From the NCBI GenBank assembly GCA_023404095.1, contig JAEYDD010000064.1:1-8375 (forward strand): a DNA stretch of 8,375 bases, given 5' to 3'. The notes under the pieces were generated by a model. It made no database searches. It was not told the DNA's origin and saw nothing but the letters and a program-made list of their open reading frames with translations. Both the position numbers and the translations under genes were made by a program. The stretch is from Pseudomonadota bacterium. Lineage in GTDB: Bacteria; Pseudomonadota; Alphaproteobacteria; Rhizobiales; Rhizobiaceae. Of the stretch, positions 1 through 5,497 are shown piece by piece; the stretch's first letter is position 1; each line of letters opens with the position of its first letter.

Positions 1-563
1 ATGCCGCAAATCTGCCGCCGATCGTCACCTGGGGCACCTCGCCCGAGGACGTCGTCGCCGTGTCGGGCGCTGTCCCTGATCCTGCGAAGATCGAGGATGA
101 GGCCAAGCGGCTATCGAAGGAACGCGCGCTGGCTTACATGGGGCTCAAGGCCGGCACGAAGATCACGGACATCAAGCTTGATCGTATCTTCATCGGCTCG
201 TGCACCAACGGCCGCATCGAGGACCTGCGCGCGGTCGCCAAGGTGGTCGAAGGCAAGAAGGTCGCATCGACCGTCTCCGCGATGATCGTCCCCGGTTCTG
301 GGCTCGTCAAGGAGCAGGCCGAGGCCGAAGGTCTCGACGCAATCTTCAAGGAGGCCGGTTTCGACTGGCGCGAGCCCGGCTGTTCGATGTGCCTGGCGAT
401 GAACGACGACCGGCTGAAGCCGGGCGAGCGTTGCGCCTCCACCTCGAACCGCAACTTCGAGGGACGCCAGGGCTTCAAGGGTCGCACGCATCTCGTCTCG
501 CCGGCCATGGCGGCGGCCGCCGCGATCGCCGGGCATTTCGTGGATATCCGCGAATTCAACTGA
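1..563 (+). CDS. leuC: 3-isopropylmalate dehydratase large subunit, C-terminal part (5' end outside window)
   Basis: LeuC, with LeuD, isomerises 2-isopropylmalate to 3-isopropylmalate in leucine biosynthesis in the cytoplasm and belongs to the aconitase family. The reading frame is already open at base 3 and gives about 186 residues, roughly the last 40% of a normal LeuC of about 470. All three ligands of the 4Fe-4S cluster are visible: the Cys of GSCTNGR (codon 201-203) and the two Cys of CSMC (codons 381-383 and 390-392). The RNFEGRQG and THLVSPAMAAAAA stretches near the end are typical of the family, and the C-terminus ends at the usual place, so the visible part looks intact. The start codon and promoter are not in the window. 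A hairpin terminator follows 64 bases after the stop. The identification is firm; LeuC-type is preferred over aconitase because of the short C-terminus directly after the THLVSPAM region. Confidence 0.96.
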   Translation, partial: AANLPPIVTWGTSPEDVVAVSGAVPDPAKIEDEAKRLSKERALAYMGLKAGTKITDIKLDRIFIGSCTNGRIEDLRAVAKVVEGKKVASTVSAMIVPGSGLVKEQAEAEGLDAIFKEAGFDWREPGCSMCLAMNDDRLKPGERCASTSNRNFEGRQGFKGRTHLVSPAMAAAAAIAGHFVDIREFN

Positions 564-627
564 GCGGCGCTGCACGGCCTCTGATCGGCCGCCTACGCCA
601 GGACCGAACAGGCCATACCTGAACGAT

Positions 628-660
628 GGGGCTGTCCGCCAGGGCAGCCCCTTGCATTTC
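628..660 (+). terminator. Intrinsic terminator after leuC
   Basis: Bases 628-637 pair with 642-651 in a 10-bp stem (one T-G pair, the rest Watson-Crick, mostly GC) closed by the tetraloop GCCA. The tail TTGCATTTC is T-rich but broken, so termination may be incomplete. Position and stem strength suit the end of the leuC transcript. Confidence 0.7.
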
Positions 661-680
661 GGGCCTGTTGGCGGTGCAAT
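652..680 (+). promoter_or_regulatory. Possible weak promoter for the histidine phosphatase gene
   Basis: TTGCAT (652-657) and TGCAAT (675-680) are 17 bases apart and could serve as -35 and -10 elements. They match 3 of 6 and 4 of 6 consensus positions, so this is only a candidate. It would let the phosphatase gene be transcribed independently of leuC after the preceding hairpin. Readthrough from leuC is the alternative. Confidence 0.22.
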
Positions 681-704
681 TCGAAACGTCGAGGAGGAAC
701 GGAC

Positions 705-1223
705 ATGACGGACCGTCGGCTCATTCTGTTGCGCCATGCAAAATCGGGCTGGCCCGATGGCGTACCCGACCGCGATCGGCCGCTGGCGCCGCGCGGGCAG
801 AAGGCGGCGCCGAAGATCGGCGCCTTCATGGCAAAGGAAAAGCTGGTCCCCGACCTCGTCCTCGTATCGCCTGCGCGACGGACGCAGGAGACCTGGAACT
901 TGATCGCCCCCAGCCTGCCGAAGAAGCGCGACAAGCGCGATATCGAGGCGATCTACGAAGCTCCGGCAAACCGGCTGCTGGACGTCGTGCGCGACACCGC
1001 AGCAACCGTGCGCTGCCTCATGCTGGTCGGCCATAATCCGGGCCTGCAGCAGCTGGCGCTCGCCCTCATCGGTGCGGGCGAGGCCGATACCATTCACAAG
1101 ATCGGCGAGAAGTATCCGACGGCGGGGCTGGTCGAGCTCGAGTTTTCGCTTGATCTCTGGTCCGACCTGCACGCAGGCATGGCGACGCTGCGGCGCTTCG
1201 TCACGCCGAAGTCCCTGGATTGA
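705..1223 (+). CDS. SixA-type histidine phosphatase family protein
   Basis: A 172-residue member of the histidine phosphatase (phosphoglycerate-mutase-like) superfamily, SixA group. These enzymes form a phosphohistidine intermediate; E. coli SixA removes phosphate from phosphohistidine in signalling and phosphotransfer proteins, but the substrate here cannot be read from sequence. The catalytic LRHAKS motif gives Arg10 and the nucleophile His11. SPARRTQET (55-63) holds the second phosphate-binding Arg. Glu82 in the EAIYEA stretch is the likely acid, and the second catalytic His is His110 in VGHNPG. Length and the absence of a signal peptide or membrane segment fit a small cytoplasmic enzyme. 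The ATG at 705 has a strong ribosome site (GAGGAGG, 691-697) 7 bases upstream. The gene runs toward the aldo/keto reductase gene and stops 42 bases from its stop. Family assignment is firm; the specific substrate is unknown. Confidence 0.9.
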   Translation: MTDRRLILLRHAKSGWPDGVPDRDRPLAPRGQKAAPKIGAFMAKEKLVPDLVLVSPARRTQETWNLIAPSLPKKRDKRDIEAIYEAPANRLLDVVRDTAATVRCLMLVGHNPGLQQLALALIGAGEADTIHKIGEKYPTAGLVELEFSLDLWSDLHAGMATLRRFVTPKSLD

Positions 1224-1265
1224 GCGACGCGATCGCCGGCAGCGACCGCATCACGCGCGCAATGA

Positions 1266-2096
1266 TCAGAAATCGGCGGTCTTCGGGTCCGGGCCGATAC
1301 GTGCGCCGGGGTTGTCGAGCTTGTCGAGCGACGCGAGGTCCTCGGCATCCAGCGTGAAATCGAACACCTTGAAGTTTTCCACGATACGCGCAGGCGTTAC
1401 CGATTTCGGGATGACGACCAGGCCGTTATCTATATGCCAGCGGATGATCGTCTGCGCCGGCGTACGGCCGTGTTTTCTGGCGATGGCCGCCACGGTCGGA
1501 TTGTCCAGCAGCTTGCCCTGGCCGAGGGGGCTCCAGGATTCGGTGGCGATACGCAACCTGTCGTGGAACGCACGGGCCGTCTTCTGCTGGAAATCCGGGT
1601 GCAGCTCGATCTGGTTGATGACCGGTGCCTCTCCGGTCTCCGCCTCGATCATCTCGATGTGCTCGGGATAGAAGTTCGACACGCCGACCGAACGCGCCCG
1701 CCCCTCTTCCTTGAGGCGCAGGAAGGCTTTCCAGGTATCGACATAGAGGCCGCGCTGCGGCGCGGGCCAGTGGATCAGGTACAGATCGACATAGTCGGTG
1801 CCAAGGCGTTTCAGGCCTTCGTCAAAAGCTCTCAGGGTCGAATCATAGCCCTGCTGGTCGTTCCAGAGCTTGGTCGTCAGATAGATGTCCCCACGCGCGA
1901 TGCCGGATGCGCGGATGCCTTCGCCGACGCCTTGCTCGTTGCCATAGATCGCCGCCGTATCTACATGGCGATACCCGGCGTCGATGGCGGTGCGAACGAC
2001 GGATGCTGCGGCGTCCTCGGGCGTGCGCCAGACGCCAAGGCCGAGCTGTGGGATCGCGTGGCCGTCGCGAAGGGCGATCGTCGGTGTATCGGTCAT
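1266..2096 (-). CDS. Aldo/keto reductase, DkgA-like (2,5-diketo-D-gluconate reductase group)
   Basis: A 276-residue NADPH-dependent aldo/keto reductase that should reduce aldehydes or ketones to alcohols in the cytoplasm. It forms a single TIM-barrel. The catalytic tetrad is complete: Asp46 (HVDTA), Tyr51 (IYGNE), Lys76 (TTKLW) and His109 (LIHWP). Cofactor contacts are visible in VIPKSVTPARI (228-238). NQIELHP, TESWSPLGQG and the GPDP end closely resemble E. coli DkgA, which acts on 2,5-diketogluconate, methylglyoxal and other small carbonyls; the physiological substrate here is unknown. An ATG five codons further upstream (2111) is in frame, but the ATG at 2096 is preferred because GGAGA lies 6 bases before it. 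The gene is divergent from cenR across 394 non-coding bases and convergent with the phosphatase gene. I see no terminator in the 42-base gap at its 3' end. Confidence 0.93.
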   Translation of the reverse strand: MTDTPTIALRDGHAIPQLGLGVWRTPEDAAASVVRTAIDAGYRHVDTAAIYGNEQGVGEGIRASGIARGDIYLTTKLWNDQQGYDSTLRAFDEGLKRLGTDYVDLYLIHWPAPQRGLYVDTWKAFLRLKEEGRARSVGVSNFYPEHIEMIEAETGEAPVINQIELHPDFQQKTARAFHDRLRIATESWSPLGQGKLLDNPTVAAIARKHGRTPAQTIIRWHIDNGLVVIPKSVTPARIVENFKVFDFTLDAEDLASLDKLDNPGARIGPDPKTADF

Positions 2097-2125
2097 GAAA
2101 AGTCTCCACATGAGTGTCGCGGAAA

Positions 2126-2131
2126 AGTATA
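2126..2131 (-). promoter_or_regulatory. Candidate -10 element for the aldo/keto reductase gene
   Basis: Read on the minus strand, these bases are TATACT, five of six matches to the sigma-70 -10 consensus, 29 bases upstream of the chosen ATG. No good -35 box lies 16-18 bases further upstream, so the promoter is only tentative and may need an activator. Confidence 0.3.
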
Positions 2132-2368
2132 CGGACGGACGTCGACCCAGATGGCATGTCCGGACGGATAAGGAATGGACGAGGCTGATATAGGGAGCGT
2201 GGCGTCGAGTTCCAGCCTGCGATCAACTGACGCATCGCCCCAAGCAACGCGAAGCGACCTACCGCGCCTCGCCAGAGCGGCGGACCACGATTGTGCCGTC
2301 TTTTCCTGCTGCTGTCTTGCTTGCCCGTCCCATGCCCGGCACCTACATAGTGCTCACGCGAATGTGCG

Positions 2369-2390
2369 TTGCCCGCATAATTTCGGGCAA
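2369..2390. promoter_or_regulatory. Inverted repeat upstream of cenR (possible operator)
   Basis: TTGCCCG (2369-2375) and CGGGCAA (2384-2390) are perfect inverted repeats around the AT-rich spacer CATAATTT. No T-run follows on either strand, which argues against a terminator. The centre lies about 111 bases before the cenR start, consistent with a site for a dimeric DNA-binding protein. The binding protein is unknown. Confidence 0.4.
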
Positions 2391-2425
2391 GCATACCCTC
2401 GCGTCAGACACGCAGATCTGCATGG

Positions 2426-2478
2426 AACCTGCGCAGGGTTGTCAAAAGGGCAATTTTGCTTAGGTTCATTCTGGAACC
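2426..2478 (+). promoter_or_regulatory. Probable cenR promoter and leader with two dyads
   Basis: TTGTCA (2439-2444) and TAGGTT (2461-2466), 16 bases apart, are the best -35/-10 pair I find before cenR; the -10 is poor. The palindrome CCTGCGCAGG (2428-2437) lies directly upstream of the -35. A second dyad, GGTTC (2463-2467) with GAACC (2474-2478), overlaps the -10 and ends just before the ribosome site. The 7-mer TGGAACC occurs at 2423-2429 and again at 2472-2478. These could be operator elements, perhaps for autoregulation, but that is inference. Confidence 0.3.
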
Positions 2479-2490
2479 GAAGGGAAAAAT

Positions 2491-3174
2491 ATGACGTCGC
2501 GAACCATCCTCATTGTCGATGATGACGACGACCTGCGCGAGACGCTGGTCGAGCAGCTTGCGCTCTACGAGGAGTTTGCGATTCTTCAGGAAACGACGGC
2601 CGCCAAGGGCGTGCAGGCGGCGCGCGCCGGTCAGGTCGATCTTCTGATCATGGATGTCGGGCTGCCGGACATGGACGGCCGCGAGGCCGTCAAGCTTCTG
2701 CGCAAGGGGGGCTTCAAGGCGCCGATCATCATGCTGACCGGGCATGATACGGATTCCGACACAATCCTCGGTCTGGAGGCCGGTGCCAACGACTACGTCA
2801 CCAAGCCCTTCCGCTTCGCCGTGCTGCTTGCCCGCATTCGCGCGCAATTGCGCCAGCACGAAAGCAGCGAAGACGCCACCTTCACCGTCGGTCCCTACAC
2901 GTTCAAGCCGGGGCAGAAGCTTCTGACCATGGACAACGGCCAGAAGATCCGGCTGACGGAAAAGGAGGCGGCGATCATCCGCTATCTCTACCGGGCGGAT
3001 CAGAAGGTTGTCACCCGTGACGTGCTGCTGGAAGAGGTCTGGGGCTACAATTCAGGCGTGACGACGCACACGCTGGAAACCCATGTCTACCGCTTGCGGC
3101 AGAAGATCGAGCGCGACCCTTCCAACGCGCAGATTCTCGTCACGGAGAACGGCGGCTACAAGATCGTTCCCTGA
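2491..3174 (+). CDS. cenR: OmpR/PhoB-family response regulator, CenR-like
   Basis: A 227-residue two-component response regulator that should bind DNA once phosphorylated. The receiver domain (about residues 5-121) has the acidic pocket in VDDDDD (9-14), phospho-acceptor Asp55 (LLIMDVGLPD), Thr83 (MLTGHD) and Lys105 (VTKPFRF). A winged-helix domain (about 131-227) follows, with LTEKEAAIIRYL and the recognition-helix region VTTHTLETHVYRLRQKIE (190-207). The whole protein matches the CenR/OtpR type of alphaproteobacteria, which controls cell-envelope integrity; in Caulobacter it pairs with the kinase CenK, and in Brucella it cross-talks with the EssS-EssR pair. No histidine kinase lies next to it here, so it is an orphan at this locus. 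The ATG has AAGGGA (2480-2485) 5 bases upstream. The downstream neighbour is a cyclic-nucleotide-binding-domain gene, an arrangement I also recall beside Brucella otpR. Family assignment is firm, and the CenR assignment is good. Confidence 0.9.
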   Translation: MTSRTILIVDDDDDLRETLVEQLALYEEFAILQETTAAKGVQAARAGQVDLLIMDVGLPDMDGREAVKLLRKGGFKAPIIMLTGHDTDSDTILGLEAGANDYVTKPFRFAVLLARIRAQLRQHESSEDATFTVGPYTFKPGQKLLTMDNGQKIRLTEKEAAIIRYLYRADQKVVTRDVLLEEVWGYNSGVTTHTLETHVYRLRQKIERDPSNAQILVTENGGYKIVP

Positions 3175-3203
3175 ACATCGTCCCCTGAAACGTCCCCCGA
3201 TAA
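3163..3203 (+). repeat. Imperfect tandem repeat spanning the cenR stop codon
   Basis: ATCGTTCCCTGAAC (3163-3176) is followed at once by ATCGTCCCCTGAAA (3177-3190), a 12 of 14 match, and then by a decayed third unit CGTCCCCCGATAA (3191-3203). The first copy holds the last codons and TGA of cenR. It looks like a local slippage duplication; the second copy adds a TGA in another frame. No function is evident. Confidence 0.6.
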
Positions 3204-3208
3204 CAGCG

Positions 3209-3233
3209 CCCGCGGCTGGACGCGGGACGGCTT
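3209..3233 (+). terminator. Possible weak terminator or hairpin after cenR
   Basis: CCCGCG (3209-3214) pairs with CGCGGG (3221-3226) around the loop GCTGGA, followed by ACGGCTTT. The stem is short and the T-run only three bases, so at best this is a partial terminator between cenR and the next gene. CGTCCC (3191-3196) could instead pair with GGGACG (3224-3229), giving a competing fold. Confidence 0.3.
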
Positions 3234-3265
3234 TGTCGGCTATTGAGTCCGCTCGATAGTTGAAG

Positions 3266-3292
3266 GTCGGGCCTGCAGGCAGGCAGCCCGAC
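3266..3292 (+). promoter_or_regulatory. Stem-loop in the leader of the cyclic-nucleotide-binding gene
   Basis: GTCGGGC (3266-3272) pairs perfectly with GCCCGAC (3286-3292). TGC (3274-3276) and GCA (3283-3285) extend the stem past one bulged C, leaving a six-base loop. No T-run follows. The hairpin ends 8 bases before the ribosome site GGAGG (3301-3305), so it may affect translation or protect the RNA. This is inference from position. Confidence 0.4.
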
Positions 3293-3311
3293 GGCACGCC
3301 GGAGGCGCCGC

Positions 3312-3767
3312 TTGGCTCTCATTGACGACATCAGGCTTTTCGCGCAGGTGCCGCTTTTCTCCGGCCTGTCGGAAGACAAGCTGCGCCTGATTGCGTTCGG
3401 CGCCGAGCGCCGCCGCCTCGTCGAGGGACAGACGCTGTTCCGCGAGGGCACCTCCGCCGATTGCGGCTTCGTGGTGGCAACCGGCAGCTTCCGGCTTTAT
3501 TCGACGGCTCGCGACGGATCTGTGAAGGACGAGGGAACGGCAGGTGCCGGGACCCTGCTCTCGGAGCTCGCGATGATCTCCGTCGTGGAGCGCAAGTTCA
3601 CTGCAACGGCCGTGGAAGACAGCGATGTCATTCGCATCAACCGGCCGCTGTTCCGCCGTATGCTTGAGGAATATCCGGACGTGGCGATGATGGTGCAGGA
3701 GCGCATTCGCGCCAACCTCGATGCCATGATCAACGGCGCGGCCGGCTTGGCCGGCCGTTTCGCCTGA
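3312..3767 (+). CDS. Small stand-alone cyclic-nucleotide-binding-domain protein
   Basis: A 151-residue protein made almost wholly of one CAP/PKA-type cyclic-nucleotide-binding domain (about residues 12-118) with a short helical C-terminus and no DNA-binding domain. It starts FAQVPLFSGLSEDKLRLIA, the usual entry to this fold, and continues with a jelly-roll including FREGTSADCGFVVATGSFRLY. In the phosphate-binding cassette LLSELAMISVVERKFTATA the acidic Glu85 and the Arg94 nine residues later are kept, as in PKA regulatory subunits, but Ser84 replaces the usual Gly and Lys95 follows the Arg. Binding of cAMP or cGMP is therefore plausible but unproven. The start is TTG at 3312, chosen because GGAGG (3301-3305) lies 6 bases upstream. 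It follows cenR by 137 bases on the same strand and may share its transcript. The equivalent Brucella gene was annotated as a cAMP-dependent kinase regulatory subunit. Its function is unknown. Confidence 0.85.
   Translation: MALIDDIRLFAQVPLFSGLSEDKLRLIAFGAERRRLVEGQTLFREGTSADCGFVVATGSFRLYSTARDGSVKDEGTAGAGTLLSELAMISVVERKFTATAVEDSDVIRINRPLFRRMLEEYPDVAMMVQERIRANLDAMINGAAGLAGRFA
3738..3760 (+). terminator. Possible terminator hairpin inside the 3' end of the cyclic-nucleotide-binding gene
   Basis: GGCCGGC (3740-3746) pairs with GCCGGCC (3750-3756) around a TTG loop; C3739-G3757 and G3738-T3758 extend the stem to 9 bp. TTT (3758-3760) overlaps the base of the stem. It lies in the last codons of the gene, just before the convergent xthA stop. 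The T-run is short and it may just be GC-rich coding sequence. Confidence 0.3.
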
Positions 3768-3777
3768 CCATCCTTCT

Positions 3778-4584
3778 TCAAAGGTCGAATGTCGCCATCA
3801 CCGGAACGTGGTCGGAGGGACGCTCCCAGCCGCGCGCCTCCCTCAGGACTGTGATCTCCGACAGATGCGGGTCGAGGTCGGCAGACGACCAGATGTGATC
3901 GAGGCGGCGTCCGCGATCGGCCTTGGCCCAGTCCTGGGCCCTATAGCTCCACCAGGTGTAGAGCTTCTGGTCGGCCGGAATCTTGCGGCGCATCAGGTCG
4001 ACCCAGGCGCCCTTCGTCATCACTTCTGTCAGCCCCTCCACCTCGACGGGCGTGTGGCTGACGATCTTCAGCAACTGCTTGTGCGACCAGACGTCGTGCT
4101 CCAGCGGCGCTATGTTCAGGTCGCCGACGAGGATCGACGAGATGCCGGCTTCCGCATCCGCATGCAGAAGCTTCATTTCCTCGATGAAGTCGAGCTTATG
4201 GCCGAATTTCGGGTTGATCGTCCGGTCCGGTTCGTCACCGCCTGCCGGCACATAGAAGTTGTGCAGACGGATCGACTTGCCACCGTGCCGGAAGACGACC
4301 GAGACGTGCCGCGCATCGCCGACCCCGCAGTAGTCGCGCCGCTCCACGAGCTCGGTCAGCGGAAGGCGGGAGATGGTGGCGACCCCATGATAGCCCTTCT
4401 GCCCGTGCATGACGATATGCTCGTATCCCAGCGCCTTCAGCGGCTTGGACGGAAACTGGTCGTTCGGGCACTTGGTTTCCTGCAGGCACAGAATGTCCGG
4501 CGAGTGCAGTTTCAGGAACTGCTCGACCAGGCCGATCCGCAAGCGGACGGAGTTGATGTTCCAGGTCGCGATGGAAAGGGGCAT
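3778..4584 (-). CDS. xthA: Exodeoxyribonuclease III (AP endonuclease)
   Basis: A 268-residue exonuclease III of the exonuclease-endonuclease-phosphatase superfamily. It should cut DNA 5' of abasic sites and remove 3' blocking groups in base excision repair, using Mg2+ or Mn2+. The active-site residues line up with E. coli ExoIII: Asn9 (TWNINS), Glu36 (LCLQETK), Tyr111 (NFYVPAGG), Asp155 and Asn157 (VGDLNIAP), Asp229 (RRLDHIW) and the Asp258-His259 pair (PSDHVPV). Length equals that of E. coli XthA. The frame stays open back to the lolA stop, but the ATG at 4584 is chosen because the protein fold begins there with SIATWNINS and GAGGA (4593-4597) lies 8 bases upstream. It follows lolA after 174 bases on the same strand and ends 10 bases from the convergent cyclic-nucleotide-binding gene. 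I found no good promoter directly before it, so cotranscription with lolA is possible. Confidence 0.95.
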   Translation of the reverse strand: MPLSIATWNINSVRLRIGLVEQFLKLHSPDILCLQETKCPNDQFPSKPLKALGYEHIVMHGQKGYHGVATISRLPLTELVERRDYCGVGDARHVSVVFRHGGKSIRLHNFYVPAGGDEPDRTINPKFGHKLDFIEEMKLLHADAEAGISSILVGDLNIAPLEHDVWSHKQLLKIVSHTPVEVEGLTEVMTKGAWVDLMRRKIPADQKLYTWWSYRAQDWAKADRGRRLDHIWSSADLDPHLSEITVLREARGWERPSDHVPVMATFDL

Positions 4585-4660
4585 ATGGCGTGTCCTCGTG
4601 CTGCGCCGCAGCTGGCGCGCGAGGTACATAGCGCAGAACGACGAAGACCGGAATCGCTTT

Positions 4661-4686
4661 TCGGCCAGGTGGTTTTCCCTGGCCGA
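4661..4686 (-). other. Perfect 9-bp hairpin between lolA and xthA
   Basis: TCGGCCAGG (4661-4669) and CCTGGCCGA (4678-4686) form a perfect inverted repeat around an 8-base loop, about 75 bases after the lolA stop and 77 before the xthA start. On the minus strand, the direction of transcription, it is followed by AAAAGCG instead of a T-run, so it is not a normal intrinsic terminator. A stabilising 3' structure for lolA mRNA or a processing site are options. The rest of the 174-base gap shows nothing clear. Confidence 0.5.
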
Positions 4687-4758
4687 CAGCAACCGCTTCG
4701 TCTCTCGAAACACGTCCTGCGAGCTCTCCGCGGAGCCGGCAGACCGCCACGCCGTCAC

Positions 4759-5409
4759 TCAGCGGCCGTGGATCTCGTTGTAGGGGATCGCAAAGATCTT
4801 CTGGTCCAGCTGCACGCCGGTCTTGACGTTGAAGATCATCACCGAGGTATCCTTTCCCTGCGCGTCGGTGATCGTCCATTGCCGCAGGTCGTAGGTTCGC
4901 GGGTCGAACATCATGGTGATCGTCGACGTGCCGAACATGCCCCTGTCGCCAAGTACGATCGTGATGAGGTCGTCTTCCTCCTTCACGCCGCGCACCATCT
5001 TGGTGGAAAGATCGATCTGTGCCCCAAGCAGCAGCTTCAGCGGCGTCTTCGACAGGGGATAGACATCCCAGGTCTTGAGCTTGCGGTTGCCAATGACCAC
5101 GGTGCGGCCATCGGAGATCACCCGCATCGGCGAAGGATCTTCGTAGTTGAAGCGGATCTTGCCGGGGCGGCTGATGTAGAACTTGCCGCCCGTCTGCTCG
5201 CCGCGAGGACCGAACTGGACGAACTCGCCCATCATCGTCTTCACCGAGGCGAAGTGGTTGGCGATCTTCTGCGCCGTGGCCGAAGCCTGCGCGGCGGCCG
5301 GTTCCGGCAGGAGCATGGATGGGCCCCCGACCAGCAACAGCGCCATCAGGCCGGTGAAGCCCCTCCGCGTCAGGTTGGGGCCATGCGGGCTCGCTTCATG
5401 AAACGTCAT
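4759..5409 (-). CDS. lolA: Outer-membrane lipoprotein carrier protein LolA
   Basis: LolA takes lipoproteins from the inner-membrane LolCDE complex across the periplasm to the outer membrane. The 216-residue protein has an N-terminal signal with a twin-arginine-like motif TRRGFTG (14-20), a hydrophobic stretch (about 21-35) and a likely cleavage after PAAA (37-40). The mature part starts like LolA, with AQKIANHFASVKTMMGEFVQ, then GKFYISRPGKIRFNYEDPSP, the conserved strand carrying the family Arg residues. The fold would be an open beta-barrel with a hydrophobic cavity. Of two in-frame ATGs, 5409 is chosen because AAGGAG (5416-5421) lies 6 bases upstream; the ATG at 5424 has no ribosome site. 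It follows ftsK by 122 bases, with a likely promoter of its own in that gap, and precedes xthA. Identification is good. The Tat-like signal is unusual for LolA, and export by Sec remains possible. Confidence 0.92.
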   Translation of the reverse strand: MTFHEASPHGPNLTRRGFTGLMALLLVGGPSMLLPEPAAAQASATAQKIANHFASVKTMMGEFVQFGPRGEQTGGKFYISRPGKIRFNYEDPSPMRVISDGRTVVIGNRKLKTWDVYPLSKTPLKLLLGAQIDLSTKMVRGVKEEDDLITIVLGDRGMFGTSTITMMFDPRTYDLRQWTITDAQGKDTSVMIFNVKTGVQLDQKIFAIPYNEIHGR

Positions 5410-5457
5410 CGTGGTCTCCTTCATGCCGCTGTCATGTCCGCCAAGTGCGGCGCGATC

Positions 5458-5497
5458 AAGGCACAGATCTGCTGTCGATGGCCGTTAAGGCACAGAT
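5458..5497 (-). repeat. Pair of 11-bp direct repeats at the lolA promoter
   Basis: AAGGCACAGAT occurs at 5458-5468 and again at 5487-5497, 29 bases start to start (minus strand: ATCTGTGCCTT). The second copy overlaps the proposed lolA -10 element, and the first would lie in the early leader. Both sit in the short gap between ftsK and lolA. The arrangement suits a regulator binding two sites, but the protein is unknown. Confidence 0.5.

Larger units (their letters stand above)
2097..2490. other. Non-coding divergent regulatory region between the reductase gene and cenR
   Basis: This is the longest stretch without a gene in the window. Open frames through it have no ribosome site and no recognisable protein content. 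The left third should hold the promoter of the reductase gene. The right third (2369-2490) holds three short dyads, a possible cenR promoter and the cenR ribosome site AAGGGA (2480-2485). I see nothing specific between about 2200 and 2365. The length is generous for two promoters, so a small RNA cannot be excluded, but no terminator supports one. Confidence 0.6.

Noticed and set aside
111..1172. A 353-codon minus-strand frame opposite leuC and the phosphatase gene
   Set aside because: It runs across two genes with clear catalytic motifs on the other strand and across the leuC terminator. Its product is Arg-rich with no known fold.
2175..2522. A 115-codon plus-strand frame entering the cenR start
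   Set aside because: It has no ribosome site, resembles no protein, and overlaps the cenR start in another frame. The region looks regulatory.
4585..4758. N-terminal extension of XthA by 58 residues
   Set aside because: The frame is open back to the lolA stop, but the extra residues are Arg/Ser-rich with no family match, and the ATG at 4584 has a good ribosome site directly before the conserved start of the fold.
5485..5488. A TTAA half-site before lolA as a second CtrA box
   Set aside because: No TTAA partner occurs seven bases away on either side.
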